Shown in pieces: positions 8,705 to 15,959 of a stretch of 32,173 nucleotides of DNA. Position numbers and translations under genes: made by a program. How positions within the stretch are numbered: position 1 is the first letter of the stretch; each line of letters begins with the position of its first letter. Under the pieces are notes generated by a model that was not told the DNA's origin, searched no databases, and worked only from the letters and a program-made list of their open reading frames with translations. The DNA lies in the NCBI GenBank assembly GCA_934668295.1, contig CAKUND010000002.1, forward strand, positions 1-32,173. Direction: 5' to 3'. Source of the stretch: an uncultured Oscillospiraceae bacterium. GTDB taxonomy: Bacteria > Bacillota > Clostridia > Oscillospirales > Oscillospiraceae.

Positions 8705-9238
8705 TCAGCTGTTTTTCTTATTGAGCGCGCGGCAGAGAACCGGCGCGATCAGGCAGGCCAGCACACCGCCAATCACGGCAGTGAGAAGCTGCGGCCAGGT
8801 AAAGGCCGCTGTGACGGTGCTGAGCTTCGCCGCCGGGACGACAGCCGGGGCCACCAGCCGGACGAGGACGAGATACAGCGTCACGAACTTTGCTGCGGCT
8901 GCCAGCAGCATGCTGCCGTATGCGGCGGGCAGCTTCTTTTTTTGCAGAAATTTGCCGACGAGCAGACCAAACAGGACGGCGTAGACAGCGTTGCCCAGCG
9001 AAACGCACGGCACCATCGGCAAAAACGCCGGGCCGATGCCGAGCAGATACGCGCAGAACGGCGAAATGACCGCGACCGTCACGCCGGACCAGACGCCGCC
9101 GGTCAGCGCCGCGATGGCCAGCACCAGATTGACGCACGAGCCGGTCACCAGCTGGCCGAGGCTCTTGGTGAAGAACTGAACAGCGAGCAGAAGCGCAAGG
9201 CAGACCGCAGTCCGCGTGATCCATGTTGTTTTTTTCAT
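8705..9238 (-). CDS. ECF-transporter S-component-like integral membrane protein
   Basis: A 177-aa protein with about five or six hydrophobic helices. It opens with MKKTTWITRTAVCLALLLAVQ and contains the glycine-rich segment LTGGVWSGVTVAVISPFCAYLLGIGP, a pattern I associate with substrate-binding (S) components of energy-coupling-factor vitamin transporters. The substrate cannot be told from sequence, and no ECF ATPase or EcfT gene is nearby, so it would share a general energising module. The start at 9238 has GGGGAG upstream; a start at 9253 would lack one. It is divergent from the Crp/Fnr gene, with a palindrome centred about 40 nt before its predicted transcription start. Confidence 0.65.
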   Translation of the reverse strand: MKKTTWITRTAVCLALLLAVQFFTKSLGQLVTGSCVNLVLAIAALTGGVWSGVTVAVISPFCAYLLGIGPAFLPMVPCVSLGNAVYAVLFGLLVGKFLQKKKLPAAYGSMLLAAAAKFVTLYLVLVRLVAPAVVPAAKLSTVTAAFTWPQLLTAVIGGVLACLIAPVLCRALNKKNS

Positions 9239-9270
9239 AAAATATCTCCCCAAGCTTGTATTTTGCTGCT

Positions 9271-9276
9271 ATTATA
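9271..9276 (-). promoter_or_regulatory. -10 box of the ECF-transporter-like gene
   Basis: A perfect minus-strand TATAAT (complement of 9271-9276). No good -35 hexamer lies 16-18 nt upstream. The palindrome at 9297-9312 occupies that area, which suggests an activator-dependent promoter with a start near 9264. Confidence 0.55.
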
Positions 9277-9296
9277 GCAATATCATTCGAAAGCTT

Positions 9297-9312
9297 CGTT
9301 GCAGCTGCAACG
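9297..9312. promoter_or_regulatory. 16-bp perfect palindrome, probable Crp/Fnr-family site
   Basis: CGTTGCAGCTGCAACG is self-complementary over 16 bp. It lies between the divergent ECF-like gene and the Crp/Fnr-family gene. Its centre is about 40 nt upstream of the predicted minus-strand start, the class II activator position for Crp/Fnr proteins. It also lies in the leader of the regulator gene, so it could mediate autorepression. Confidence 0.6.
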
Positions 9313-9324
9313 GGAAGGAGAAAA

Positions 9325-9990
9325 ATGCTGACAGACGAAGAAAAGAAACTCCTGCTGCAAAACAGGCTTTTCGCAGGGCTTCCCGCGGAGCGGCTGAGCG
9401 GGCTGCTGCAAAAGCTATCTGCCCGCACGGCCTGCTTCGGAAAAAACAGCGTCATCTGGGGCATGGGCGAACGGGTCGACCGTGCGGGGATCGTGCTGTC
9501 CGGGCGCGTGGAGGCATGGCGGTATACGCCCGACGGGCAGGAGAGCCTTTCGGCGGTACACGAGACAGGCGGCCTGTTCGGGGACGTGCTGATGTCGGCC
9601 CGGACGGTCGGCAGCCCGGTGGAGCTCCGCACGGCAAAGCCGGCCAAAATTCTGTTTCTTTCGCTGGACGCGCTGCTCCGCTGCTGCGCGGAGGACGGCG
9701 GAAGCGACTGCGCAAGGCTGCTGTCCAATCTGCTGGGGGAGATTTCAGAAAAATACTGGGCATTACAGCGTCATATCCGCCTCCTGTCCATCCCGGACGG
9801 GCGGACGAGACTGGAAGCGTATCTGCGGCAGGAGGCAGAAAAAACCGGCGGGATCGTCTGCACCGGAATGACGCGTGAGCAGATGGCCCGGTACCTCGGT
9901 ATGAACCGCAGCGCCCTTTCGCGCCTGCTCGGCGCCATGCAGCGGGAGGGCCGCATCGAGCTCCGCCGGGGGAGCATCCGGATTTTGTGA
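9325..9990 (+). CDS. Crp/Fnr-family transcriptional regulator
   Basis: A 221-aa regulator with the usual two-domain layout. Residues 10-115 form a cyclic-nucleotide-binding-type beta barrel (GKNSVIWGMGERVDRAGIVLSGRVEAWR, then GGLFGDVLM). A long dimerisation helix follows. Residues 165-221 form a winged HTH with MTREQMARYLGMNRSALSRLLGAMQREG as the helix-turn-helix. There is no N-terminal cysteine cluster as in Fnr, and the barrel lacks a clear cAMP-binding Arg-Ser pair, so the effector is unknown. GGAAGGAG precedes ATG 9325. The divergent ECF-like transporter gene and the shared palindrome suggest it controls that gene and itself. Confidence 0.9.
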   Translation: MLTDEEKKLLLQNRLFAGLPAERLSGLLQKLSARTACFGKNSVIWGMGERVDRAGIVLSGRVEAWRYTPDGQESLSAVHETGGLFGDVLMSARTVGSPVELRTAKPAKILFLSLDALLRCCAEDGGSDCARLLSNLLGEISEKYWALQRHIRLLSIPDGRTRLEAYLRQEAEKTGGIVCTGMTREQMARYLGMNRSALSRLLGAMQREGRIELRRGSIRIL

Positions 9991-10065
9991 GCGCGCGCAA
10001 TGCGCGGATCGCCGCAGAATCGAATTCCAGTTTGTTTCACTCCCGGATTTTTTTGAATCATATTA

Positions 10066-10094
10066 TTGTATATCCGAATTGAATGTGGTAAAAT
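10066..10094 (+). promoter_or_regulatory. Sigma-A promoter of the gtr operon
   Basis: TTGTAT (10066-10071), 17 nt, TAAAAT (10089-10094). The start near 10101 leaves a leader of about 113 nt before gtrII. The leader begins with a weak inverted repeat (TATATG/CATATA) but I recognise no riboswitch in it. The rest of 9991-10065 holds no gene. Confidence 0.7.
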
Positions 10095-10213
10095 GTCGTA
10101 TATGCCTGAAAAAGACATATATTGAAACAAAAAACGTGACGCATCCCATCCGCCATGTTATCCACTTGCGCCAAAGCGGAAAAATCTATTACCAGCTGCA
10201 AAGGAGACAATCC

Positions 10214-11857
10214 ATGCAAGATCATCCCACGGCCCGGGCGGCTTCCTCCATCGGCTCCCGTCTGAAGGCATATGCCGCGCGTTTTTGTCGGGAGTATGGC
10301 GGCTGCGCAGTCTTTGGGCTTCTTTACGGGGCGGTACTCTATGCGCTGATGATGTCCCAGCAGCTCACCAATACCTTTGACGGGCTTTGGCACCAGAATT
10401 ATCATCGCGCAGGCGCGGCGGAGCTTTCCTCCGGAAGATGGGTGCTCGCCGGTATCGACAGGCTTCTCATGGGCATGCACGCAGAACCGATCGCCTCCAT
10501 CGCGGCTCTGGTTCTGTTTATCGCGGGCTTCCTGCTTGTTCTGGATCTGTTCCGGCTCAAACGCAAGCCGGTCTGCTGCCTCTGCCTGGCGCTTTTCCTT
10601 TCGTCGACCCTGATATCCAACACGCTTTCCTACAGATTCACTTCCATCGGCTATGGGTTTGCCTATTTCTTTGCCGTGCTCAGCGTCTATGCGCTCGTGA
10701 AAATCAAAAATTCCGGCCTGGCGATCGGCATTGCCGGCGTCCTTTTGGGGCTGTCCCTGTCCTGCTATCAGGCGTATGCGGCTGTATTCTGTGTCGTCGC
10801 TGTGTTCTGCGTCATTTTTGCGTGCAGACAGGCAGAGCAGAGCGCGGGCGGCGCTTCCGCAAAAAGCATGCTCCGCTGTTTGCTGAGGATCATATTCTGC
10901 CTGTGTGTCGGCGCGGTGTTCTATATTGCGTCGCTGTCGCTGTGCCTGAAGCTGTGCGGGGTCGCCTTAAGCGGCTACAATGGGATCGGACAGACCTCCG
11001 CGGGCAGCCTGCTTGCGGGCCTTCCGCGGAATCTTCTGAAAACATATCAGTATTTTTATTCCTATTTCTTCCTGAACAAGCTGAAGATCAACCGCCTGCA
11101 GCCGTTTGGGATCTTTTATATCCTGTTCGCGGTTCTGGCCGTGGAGGTCGTCGTGACCGCTGTGAGGACGTGGAAGGTCAGCAAGGTGCAGACGCTGCTT
11201 CTGCTGCTGGCAGCCGCAGTCCTTCCGATCGCCGCCAACGCCTATATGCTGCTTGCCGGCGATAAGCTGGAGCTGCAGATGACGGCCGGGCTTGCCATGG
11301 TAGCGCCGCTGACAATGGCGCTCGTGCTCTCCTGTCCGGAAAGGAAGCGTACGCTCAAGCTTGCATGCGCGCTGCTGTGCGCCGCGCTGACCTACGGAAG
11401 CGCCATGCAGGTCTGGATCGATCAGGAGGGCATGTACGAGGGCCAGAACGCCTGCGAGACCATGATGACACAGGTGATCCATGATCTGCGCGGGGAAGAT
11501 CTGCTTTCGGCGGACCATGAATACTTTTTTATCGGCGTGCCGGAGGAGAATCCGCTCTTTTCCACGAGCGAGGCGTATACCCGTGCAAACGCCTACGCAC
11601 AGATGGGCCGCTTCTGGGTAAGCGGAAACTGCAGCCAGATGTCGTACGGGGGCCTGCTTCAGCGCATGGGGCTCGGACTTTCCATGTCTTCCTTGCAGTA
11701 TGAGGACATTGCCGGAAAAATCAACGCCTCAGAGCTGCCTGCATTCCCGTCGGCCGGATATATCGTGCAGCTGGACGAAAATACCGTTGTGATAAAAATC
11801 AGCGAATATAAGACGTATACAGGCGATTCCAAGTATGTCATCGATTCGCCCGCATAG
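10214..11857 (+). CDS. GtrII-type polytopic glucosyltransferase
   Basis: A 547-aa integral membrane protein with about ten or eleven transmembrane helices and a C-terminal extracytoplasmic portion of about 140 residues. It resembles the glucosyltransferase GtrII family, the serotype-specific enzymes that move glucose from undecaprenyl-phosphate-glucose onto a surface polymer outside the membrane. The segments DGLWHQNYHRAGAAELSSGRW and SNTLSYRFTSIGYGFAYF fit the first outer loop and the second helix block of that family. The start at 10214 has AAAGGAG at ideal spacing; an earlier in-frame start at 10079 lies upstream of the transcription start. GtrB and GtrA homologues follow at once, completing the three-component system. 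The acceptor is likely a teichoic acid or capsule, which is an inference. Confidence 0.75.
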   Translation: MQDHPTARAASSIGSRLKAYAARFCREYGGCAVFGLLYGAVLYALMMSQQLTNTFDGLWHQNYHRAGAAELSSGRWVLAGIDRLLMGMHAEPIASIAALVLFIAGFLLVLDLFRLKRKPVCCLCLALFLSSTLISNTLSYRFTSIGYGFAYFFAVLSVYALVKIKNSGLAIGIAGVLLGLSLSCYQAYAAVFCVVAVFCVIFACRQAEQSAGGASAKSMLRCLLRIIFCLCVGAVFYIASLSLCLKLCGVALSGYNGIGQTSAGSLLAGLPRNLLKTYQYFYSYFFLNKLKINRLQPFGIFYILFAVLAVEVVVTAVRTWKVSKVQTLLLLLAAAVLPIAANAYMLLAGDKLELQMTAGLAMVAPLTMALVLSCPERKRTLKLACALLCAALTYGSAMQVWIDQEGMYEGQNACETMMTQVIHDLRGEDLLSADHEYFFIGVPEENPLFSTSEAYTRANAYAQMGRFWVSGNCSQMSYGGLLQRMGLGLSMSSLQYEDIAGKINASELPAFPSAGYIVQLDENTVVIKISEYKTYTGDSKYVIDSPA

Positions 11858-11871
11858 ATAAGGTGTAAAAA

Positions 11872-12804
11872 ATGAGGAAGAAACTATCGGTCATAATTCC
11901 TGCCTATAATGAGGAAGCGGTTGCTGAACCGGCAGCCGCTTCGATCGGGGGGATCTTGAAACGCGCCGACATTCCTTACGAGCTCCTGTTTGTTGACGAT
12001 GGCTCGGAAGACAGCACCTGGGAAAAGATCAGCCGGCTGTCGTCAGAAGATCCCGCCATCCGGGGCATTCGGTTTTCGCGCAATTTCGGAAAAGACGCCG
12101 CGATCATGGCAGGACTGACAGCGGCGCACGGCGATGGCTGTGTGGTGATCGACTGTGATCTGCAGCATCCGCCGGAGAAAATCATAGAGATGTATCATCT
12201 GTGGGAGCAGGGCTATGACATCGTCGCCGGCAGAAAATCCAGCCGCGGCACAGAGGGGAAGCTGCACACGCTGGCAGCAAAGACGTTCTACTCCGCCATC
12301 AGCGCCGCCGTAGGCTTTGATATGGAAAACACCTCCGACTTTAAGCTTCTGGATCGAAAGGCGGTCGACGTTCTGATCCGGATGCGGGAGAAGCACGCAT
12401 TTTTCCGGGCGCTCTCCGCATGGATCGGATTCCGGACCGCGTATGTCGATTTTGACGTGCGGGAACGAATGGCGGGCACATCCAAATGGTCTGTGCGTGC
12501 CCTGACCCGGTATGCGATCAACAGCATTTCATCCTTTTCCACCGTACCGATGCAGTTTGCCACCGTGCTTGGCACGCTCATGCTGCTGGTTTCGATCATC
12601 CTCGGCGTGACCGCGCTGGTTCAGGCATGCAGCGGACATGCGCCGGAAGGCTACACGCTTGTGATATTCGTTCAGCTGCTTTCCAACAGCCTGATTTTGA
12701 TAAGCCTTGGCATTATCGGATACTATATCGCAAAAATCCACGAAGCAAGTATGGACAGGCCGCGATTTATCATCGCCGACACCTGCGGAGATTCGCCCCT
12801 ATGA
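11872..12804 (+). CDS. gtrB: GtrB-type bactoprenol glucosyltransferase (GT2)
   Basis: Family 2 glycosyltransferase that loads glucose from UDP-glucose onto undecaprenyl phosphate on the cytoplasmic face. 310 aa. Motifs: VIIPAYNEE at residue 7, FVDDGSEDST, SRNFGKDAAIMAGL and the DCDLQHPPE metal-binding motif near residue 95, then GTSKWS. Two C-terminal transmembrane helices (about 222-248 and 262-285) are typical of GtrB and related DPM1-like enzymes. It starts 14 nt after the gtrII stop with AAGGTG upstream. It overlaps gtrA by four bases (ATGA), implying coupled translation. Confidence 0.92.
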   Translation: MRKKLSVIIPAYNEEAVAEPAAASIGGILKRADIPYELLFVDDGSEDSTWEKISRLSSEDPAIRGIRFSRNFGKDAAIMAGLTAAHGDGCVVIDCDLQHPPEKIIEMYHLWEQGYDIVAGRKSSRGTEGKLHTLAAKTFYSAISAAVGFDMENTSDFKLLDRKAVDVLIRMREKHAFFRALSAWIGFRTAYVDFDVRERMAGTSKWSVRALTRYAINSISSFSTVPMQFATVLGTLMLLVSIILGVTALVQACSGHAPEGYTLVIFVQLLSNSLILISLGIIGYYIAKIHEASMDRPRFIIADTCGDSPL

Positions 12805-13262
12805 AGAAGCTGCTTTGCAAACTGTTTGACCGCACCTTCTGGAAGTTCATTCTCGTCGGTGTCGCGAATACCCTGTTTGGAACCGCGATCATGTTCCTGT
12901 TTTATAACGTGCTGCATTGCAGCTATTGGATCTCCTCTGCCTCCAATTATTTTTTCGGCAGCATCCTCAGCTACATTCTGAATCGGAAATTTACATTTCG
13001 CAGCGATCGCAAAACAGCCGCAACGCTTCCGCGGTTTATCGCCCACATCGCCGTGTGTTATCTGCTGGCATATGGGATCGCCAAGCCTGCAGCCGCCCAT
13101 ATTCTTTCCGGCTGCTCACAGCCGGTGCAGGAAAATGTCGCCATGCTGGTCGGGATGTGCCTGTTTGTCGGCCTGAACTACCTCGGACAGCGGTTCTTCG
13201 TTTTCAGAGCCGGACAGTCAGCCGAAAAGCAGCAGGACAGCAGCGAGGCGCCCCGGTCATAG
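12801..13262 (+). CDS. gtrA: GtrA-family membrane protein (putative undecaprenyl-P-glucose flippase)
   Basis: A 153-aa protein with four predicted helices and the GtrA hallmarks: FWKFILVGVANTLFGTAIMF at the N terminus, NYFFGSILSYILNRKFTF in the middle, and GLNYLGQRFFVF at the end. Members flip undecaprenyl-phosphate-glucose to the outer face for the GtrII enzyme. Its ATG overlaps the gtrB stop (ATGA at 12801-12804). It is the last gene of the operon, followed by a strong terminator. Confidence 0.92.
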   Translation: MKKLLCKLFDRTFWKFILVGVANTLFGTAIMFLFYNVLHCSYWISSASNYFFGSILSYILNRKFTFRSDRKTAATLPRFIAHIAVCYLLAYGIAKPAAAHILSGCSQPVQENVAMLVGMCLFVGLNYLGQRFFVFRAGQSAEKQQDSSEAPRS

Positions 13263-13293
13263 TCCGCAGCGCAGATCGGACTCCAAGCACGAC

Positions 13294-13329
13294 AAAAAGC
13301 CCTCTGAGGTCAGCCTCAGAGGGCTTTTT
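13294..13329. terminator. Bidirectional terminator after gtrA
   Basis: A perfect 16-bp stem: AAAAAGCCCTCTGAGG (13294-13309) pairs with 13314-13329, with a TCAG loop. The stem ends in A5/T5, so it works on both strands and ends the gtr operon and the converging ABC remnant. Confidence 0.92.
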
Positions 13330-13348
13330 CCGGCTTGGGGGGAGAGAC

Positions 13349-14104
13349 TCAGACCTTCCAGCCTGCGGCCTGCCTGCGTTCGACCACAAAGCGGCGGTAG
13401 AGTCCGTCGGCGTTGATCAGGTCGTCATGCGTGCCCTGCTGGACGATCTCGCCGTGGTCAACGACAAAGATCTGGTCGGCATTGCGCACAGTTTTGAGCC
13501 GGTGCGCGATCATAATGACCGTCTTGTTGTGCGTCAGCTCCCGGACGGCTTCCATCAGCTCCTTTTCGTTCTCCGGGTCGACGTTCGCCATGGCCTCATC
13601 CAGAATGACGACGGGCGCGTCCTTCATGATGGCGCAGGCGATCCCGAGCGGCACGACAATGAACATGGAAAGTCCCATGCGCCAGTCCTTCATAAACAGC
13701 AGCACCAGCACCGCCAGAGCGCCCGCGATGTTGGCCGTCATTTCCGGCAGCAGATGGGCAAGCGTCGTTTCAATGGAATCAACGCGTTCGACGACAATGT
13801 TCTTATATGAGCCCGACGACCGGTCCAGCACTGTGCCGAGCGGGAGCGCTGCCAGCTTGTCCAGCAGCCGCACGCGGGTGTTGGACAGCACATGGAAGGT
13901 CGCGTGATGGGAGAGGGAGGTGGAAACGCTGTGCAGCGCATAGCGCAGCACCCAGCAGCCCGCCATCCACGCGCAGAGCGTCAGGCAGCGGGCGAGCTCC
14001 GCCGTACCCTCCGCAGATTGAAATTCCAATGCAGGCTCGAGCATGGCGCGTGCTTTTTTAATGTAGCGGTCATGTTGATTTGCTCTGCCGGCGCTTTGGC
14101 CCAA
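13349..14104 (-). pseudogene. ABC exporter remnant with internal deletion (permease start fused to end of ATPase)
   Basis: The frame encodes part of an ABC-exporter membrane domain (SHHATFHVLSNTRVRLLDKL, ALPLGTVLDRSSGSYKNIVV, ETTLAHLLPEM, and helices up to MFIVVPLGIACA). This is joined directly to the last part of a nucleotide-binding domain: Walker B and following Asp/Glu in DAPVVILDEAMANVDPENE, and the H-loop in IMIAHRLKTV. Walker A, the Q loop, the LSGGQ signature and about half of the membrane domain are missing. About 300 residues have been lost in frame near 13620-13640. The 5' end is also damaged: the frame before 14040 looks unrelated. A protein without Walker A and signature cannot hydrolyse ATP normally. 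The likely original was a siderophore- or drug-type exporter half-transporter downstream of tetR. Confidence 0.8.
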
Positions 14105-14233
14105 TCTATATTAGATGATAGATCAGCTTCCTTATAAAACAGGCCTTTAAATTTCGCCGCCGCCACTGTCGCTGTCAGCGCGGTCAGCAGCAGGCAGAGC
14201 AGAAGCAGCATCGTAAACAGTCGTTTTTTTCAT
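14050..14233 (-). pseudogene. Frameshifted start of a signal-peptide ORF after tetR
   Basis: The ATG at 14233 overlaps the tetR stop (ATGA) and has GGAGG 7 nt upstream, so it is a proper translation start. It is followed by A7. In that frame only 28 residues follow before a stop. With A6 the frame would give MKKRLFTMLLLLCLLL and an Ala-rich end, a convincing signal peptide or membrane anchor, then KFKGLFYKEADLSSNIDW. I do not recognise the protein. It runs into the ABC exporter remnant, so the original genes were probably tetR, this ORF and an ABC exporter. Confidence 0.5.
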
Positions 14234-14970
14234 TTTGGTACCTCCGTTTCCGTGATCCCCTGCAGGGAAAATTCAAATCGCATGGCCAGCGCCTCGAACA
14301 GCGCGTGCATGACCCGTTCCGCGATGGCGCGGATGTCCAGTCCCTCGACGAAGCGGATCACCTGCTCCAGCTCGTCCTCCGGCACCCGATAGGCCCGCAG
14401 GCTCATGCAGAAAAACAGCCGCAGCTTCTTTTCCAGCGTCAGCTCCGCGTCGCACGGGTGCGCCATGTAGCCGCGCATGATGCTGGCCGAGCCGATCTCC
14501 ATGTCGTAAAAATCCCGCGCCGTCCGCCCCGGCAGGTAGGAGCCGAAGATGCGCTCGAGCTCCTTCGCCGTCTCGCGGAAAATGTAGTCCGAGGCCTCCT
14601 TCTGCGTGTAGGCTTCGATGTAAATTTCGCGCAGATTTTCGTTCAGCTCCGTCAGCGTCATCTGGATGGCCGTTTCCACGGCGTAGATATACACCGGCGG
14701 CAGCTGCGCGCCCGCTGCGCTGCGGGCCATGGCGAACTGATTGGAGAACATGAACTCCACCAGCTCCGTCAGCACGCCGTCCTTCGCGCGGAAAATGTTC
14801 TGGAACGTGCTGTAGGAGACGTCGGCCTTTTCGATGATCTCCGCCAGCGTCGTCCGCCTGTAGCCCTTTTCCAGAAAGAGCTTCACGCAGACGGTCAGGA
14901 TCCGCTTCTTCGCGGGCAGGCTCGCACTCGTAATGCCGATCCAAATCACATCCTTTTCCTTGGTGTGCAT
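14230..14970 (-). CDS. TetR/AcrR-family transcriptional regulator
   Basis: Dimeric repressor, 247 aa from ATG 14970. The N-terminal HTH is KKRILTVCVKLFLEKGYRRTTLAEIIEKADVSYSTFQNIFRAKDG, split here as AKKRILTVCVKLFLEKGYRR and TTLAEIIEKADVSYSTFQNI with the FRAKDG turn. The rest is an all-helical ligand domain of unknown specificity. The predicted promoter places the transcription start close to 14970, so that ATG would be leaderless. A GTG at 14949 with AAGGAAAAGGA just upstream is a good alternative start. The gene is intact, but its presumed operon partners downstream are broken. Confidence 0.9.
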   Translation of the reverse strand: MHTKEKDVIWIGITSASLPAKKRILTVCVKLFLEKGYRRTTLAEIIEKADVSYSTFQNIFRAKDGVLTELVEFMFSNQFAMARSAAGAQLPPVYIYAVETAIQMTLTELNENLREIYIEAYTQKEASDYIFRETAKELERIFGSYLPGRTARDFYDMEIGSASIMRGYMAHPCDAELTLEKKLRLFFCMSLRAYRVPEDELEQVIRFVEGLDIRAIAERVMHALFEALAMRFEFSLQGITETEVPK

Positions 14971-14976
14971 ACCAAC

Positions 14977-15005
14977 TGTATAACACAGTCCCATCAGGAA
15001 CGCAA
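14977..15005 (-). promoter_or_regulatory. Sigma-A-like promoter of tetR
   Basis: On the minus strand TTGCGT (complement of 15000-15005), 17 nt, TATACA (complement of 14977-14982). The predicted start is within 2 nt of ATG 14970. The nearby hairpin at 15057-15086 (CGGCAGGC/GCCTGCCG) lies upstream and has no clear T run. Confidence 0.5.
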
Positions 15006-15100
15006 GAGCGATTGCTGCGCGCGGGATGTCTTTTTTGCCCGCAGGGCAGAATAAATCGGCAGGCCCGGAACCCTCCGAGCCTGCCGCCGGCAGATTGCAG

Positions 15101-15217
15101 CGATTTTACGCAAATCCCAGGCGAATTCGCAACATTTTTGGTCCGACAGGGCATTGGCCCCTACAGGGGATGGCTGCGAATTCTATAGGGTAAACTGCCC
15201 CGTCGCGGCGTATTCGT
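15101..15217. repeat. Possible dispersed intergenic element abutting the truncated epimerase
   Basis: Two copies of GCGAATTC lie at 15121-15128 and 15177-15184. Between them is GGCATTGGCCCCTACAGGGG (15150-15169), with the short palindrome CCCCTACAGGGG, and after them TATAGGG. The coding similarity of the epimerase remnant stops at the right edge of this stretch. It resembles non-coding elements I associate with Oscillospiraceae genomes, but repeat status cannot be shown from one copy. Confidence 0.35.
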
Positions 15218-15382
15218 CCATGCGGCGTCCTTGACGTTTGCGGTTTCATGGGGCAGCTTCGGGTCGTCGGAATGCAGCGTATCCAGAGAAACAACATGCA
15301 CCTGATATCCCATGTTCAAAAGCTCCGGCGTCAGATAAGAGCCCAGCGCCCCGCTCCCGCCGAGCAGCATGATTTTTTTCAT
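15161..15382 (-). pseudogene. NAD-dependent epimerase/dehydratase, 3'-truncated remnant
   Basis: From ATG 15382 (AAGGAGG upstream) the frame encodes MKKIMLLGGSGALGSYLTPE, a clear Rossmann start with GGSGALG, and continues as a family match to about residue 55 (ANVKDAAW). The last residues before the stop come from the unrelated intergenic element. Intact relatives are about 300 aa, so more than 80% is lost. The ATG overlaps the stop of the Gfo/Idh remnant (ATGA), so the two once formed an operon. Confidence 0.75.
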
Positions 15383-15562
15383 ACAGCGTCCTCCTTCCAA
15401 TGATCGCAGGCCTTCAGCAGCGTCCGCTGCATCATCAGTTCATACTCGTAGGTATATGGATTTGCGTGCTCTTTGCGCACGATTTGCGCAAAATCCTCCA
15501 TCATTTCCATATAGCGCCCAAACGGGCCGAAGCGAATATCGCGCCCGGCCTTTCCAAGCTTG
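15379..15562 (-). pseudogene. Gfo/Idh/MocA-family oxidoreductase, C-terminal remnant
   Basis: An open frame without a start codon ends at TGA 15379-15381. It encodes FGPFGRYMEMMEDFAQIVRK, then NPYTYEYELMMQRTLLKACD, typical of the last 60 residues of sugar-type NAD(P) oxidoreductases of this family. Everything N-terminal is missing. At about 15560 the sequence switches to an AraC gene on the opposite strand. Confidence 0.7.
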
Positions 15563-15806
15563 CTGCTCAGCGAATCAAGACTATATCACCTGTTCCGCAA
15601 GGAGATGGGGATCTCTCCGATCAAATACCGCAACGAGATCCGGGTCGAAAAAGCCGCAAATGAGCTTAGGGTGTATCTGAAAACGAAACAAGCAAATTTC
15701 GGATATCGCGTTCGAATGCGGGTTCAACTCCATGACATATTTTTATGAGGTCTTTAAGGCGCATACCGGCATGAAGCCCTCCGAATATCAACAGGCAAAC
15801 GCGTGA
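15558..15806 (+). pseudogene. AraC-family regulator, C-terminal remnant with frameshift
   Basis: The frame from about 15560 encodes the first HTH of an AraC DNA-binding domain (LLLSESRLYHLFRKEMGISP, IKYRNEIRVEKAANELR). The second HTH is in another frame from about 15695 (ISDIAFECGFNSMTYFYEVF, then KAHTGMKPSEYQQANA), ending at TGA 15804-15806. The indel or indels lie at about 15670-15695, with a net change of one base. The N-terminal sensor domain is absent. Confidence 0.8.
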
Positions 15807-15874
15807 GACGCGCGGCTCGCAGAATTCGCCGTGCATTCAAAAAATTCCATGGAAGCCGAGCCGTGAATTCCCAT

Positions 15875-15903
15875 TCATAACACGCCTGCATCGGGTCAAA
15901 CTA
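15875..15903 (+). promoter_or_regulatory. Candidate sigma-G/F forespore promoter of the SASP gene
   Basis: TCATA (15875-15879), 17 nt, CAAACTA (15897-15903). This resembles the sigma-G consensus (GNATR and CATNNTA) with one mismatch in each element. Forespore control is expected for a SASP gene. No sigma-A promoter is visible here. Confidence 0.4.
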
Positions 15904-15959
15904 CGGTTGAAGGAAATCAAACACGGATTTCCCCAAAACAAGTAAGGAGATGCAGAACT

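Noticed and set aside
10079..10213. Longer N terminus of the GtrII protein from 10079
   Set aside because: It starts before the predicted transcription start and has no Shine-Dalgarno; 10214 has AAAGGAG.
14305..15054. Plus-strand open frame opposite tetR
   Set aside because: The minus-strand TetR HTH is clear; the opposite frame has no recognisable domain.
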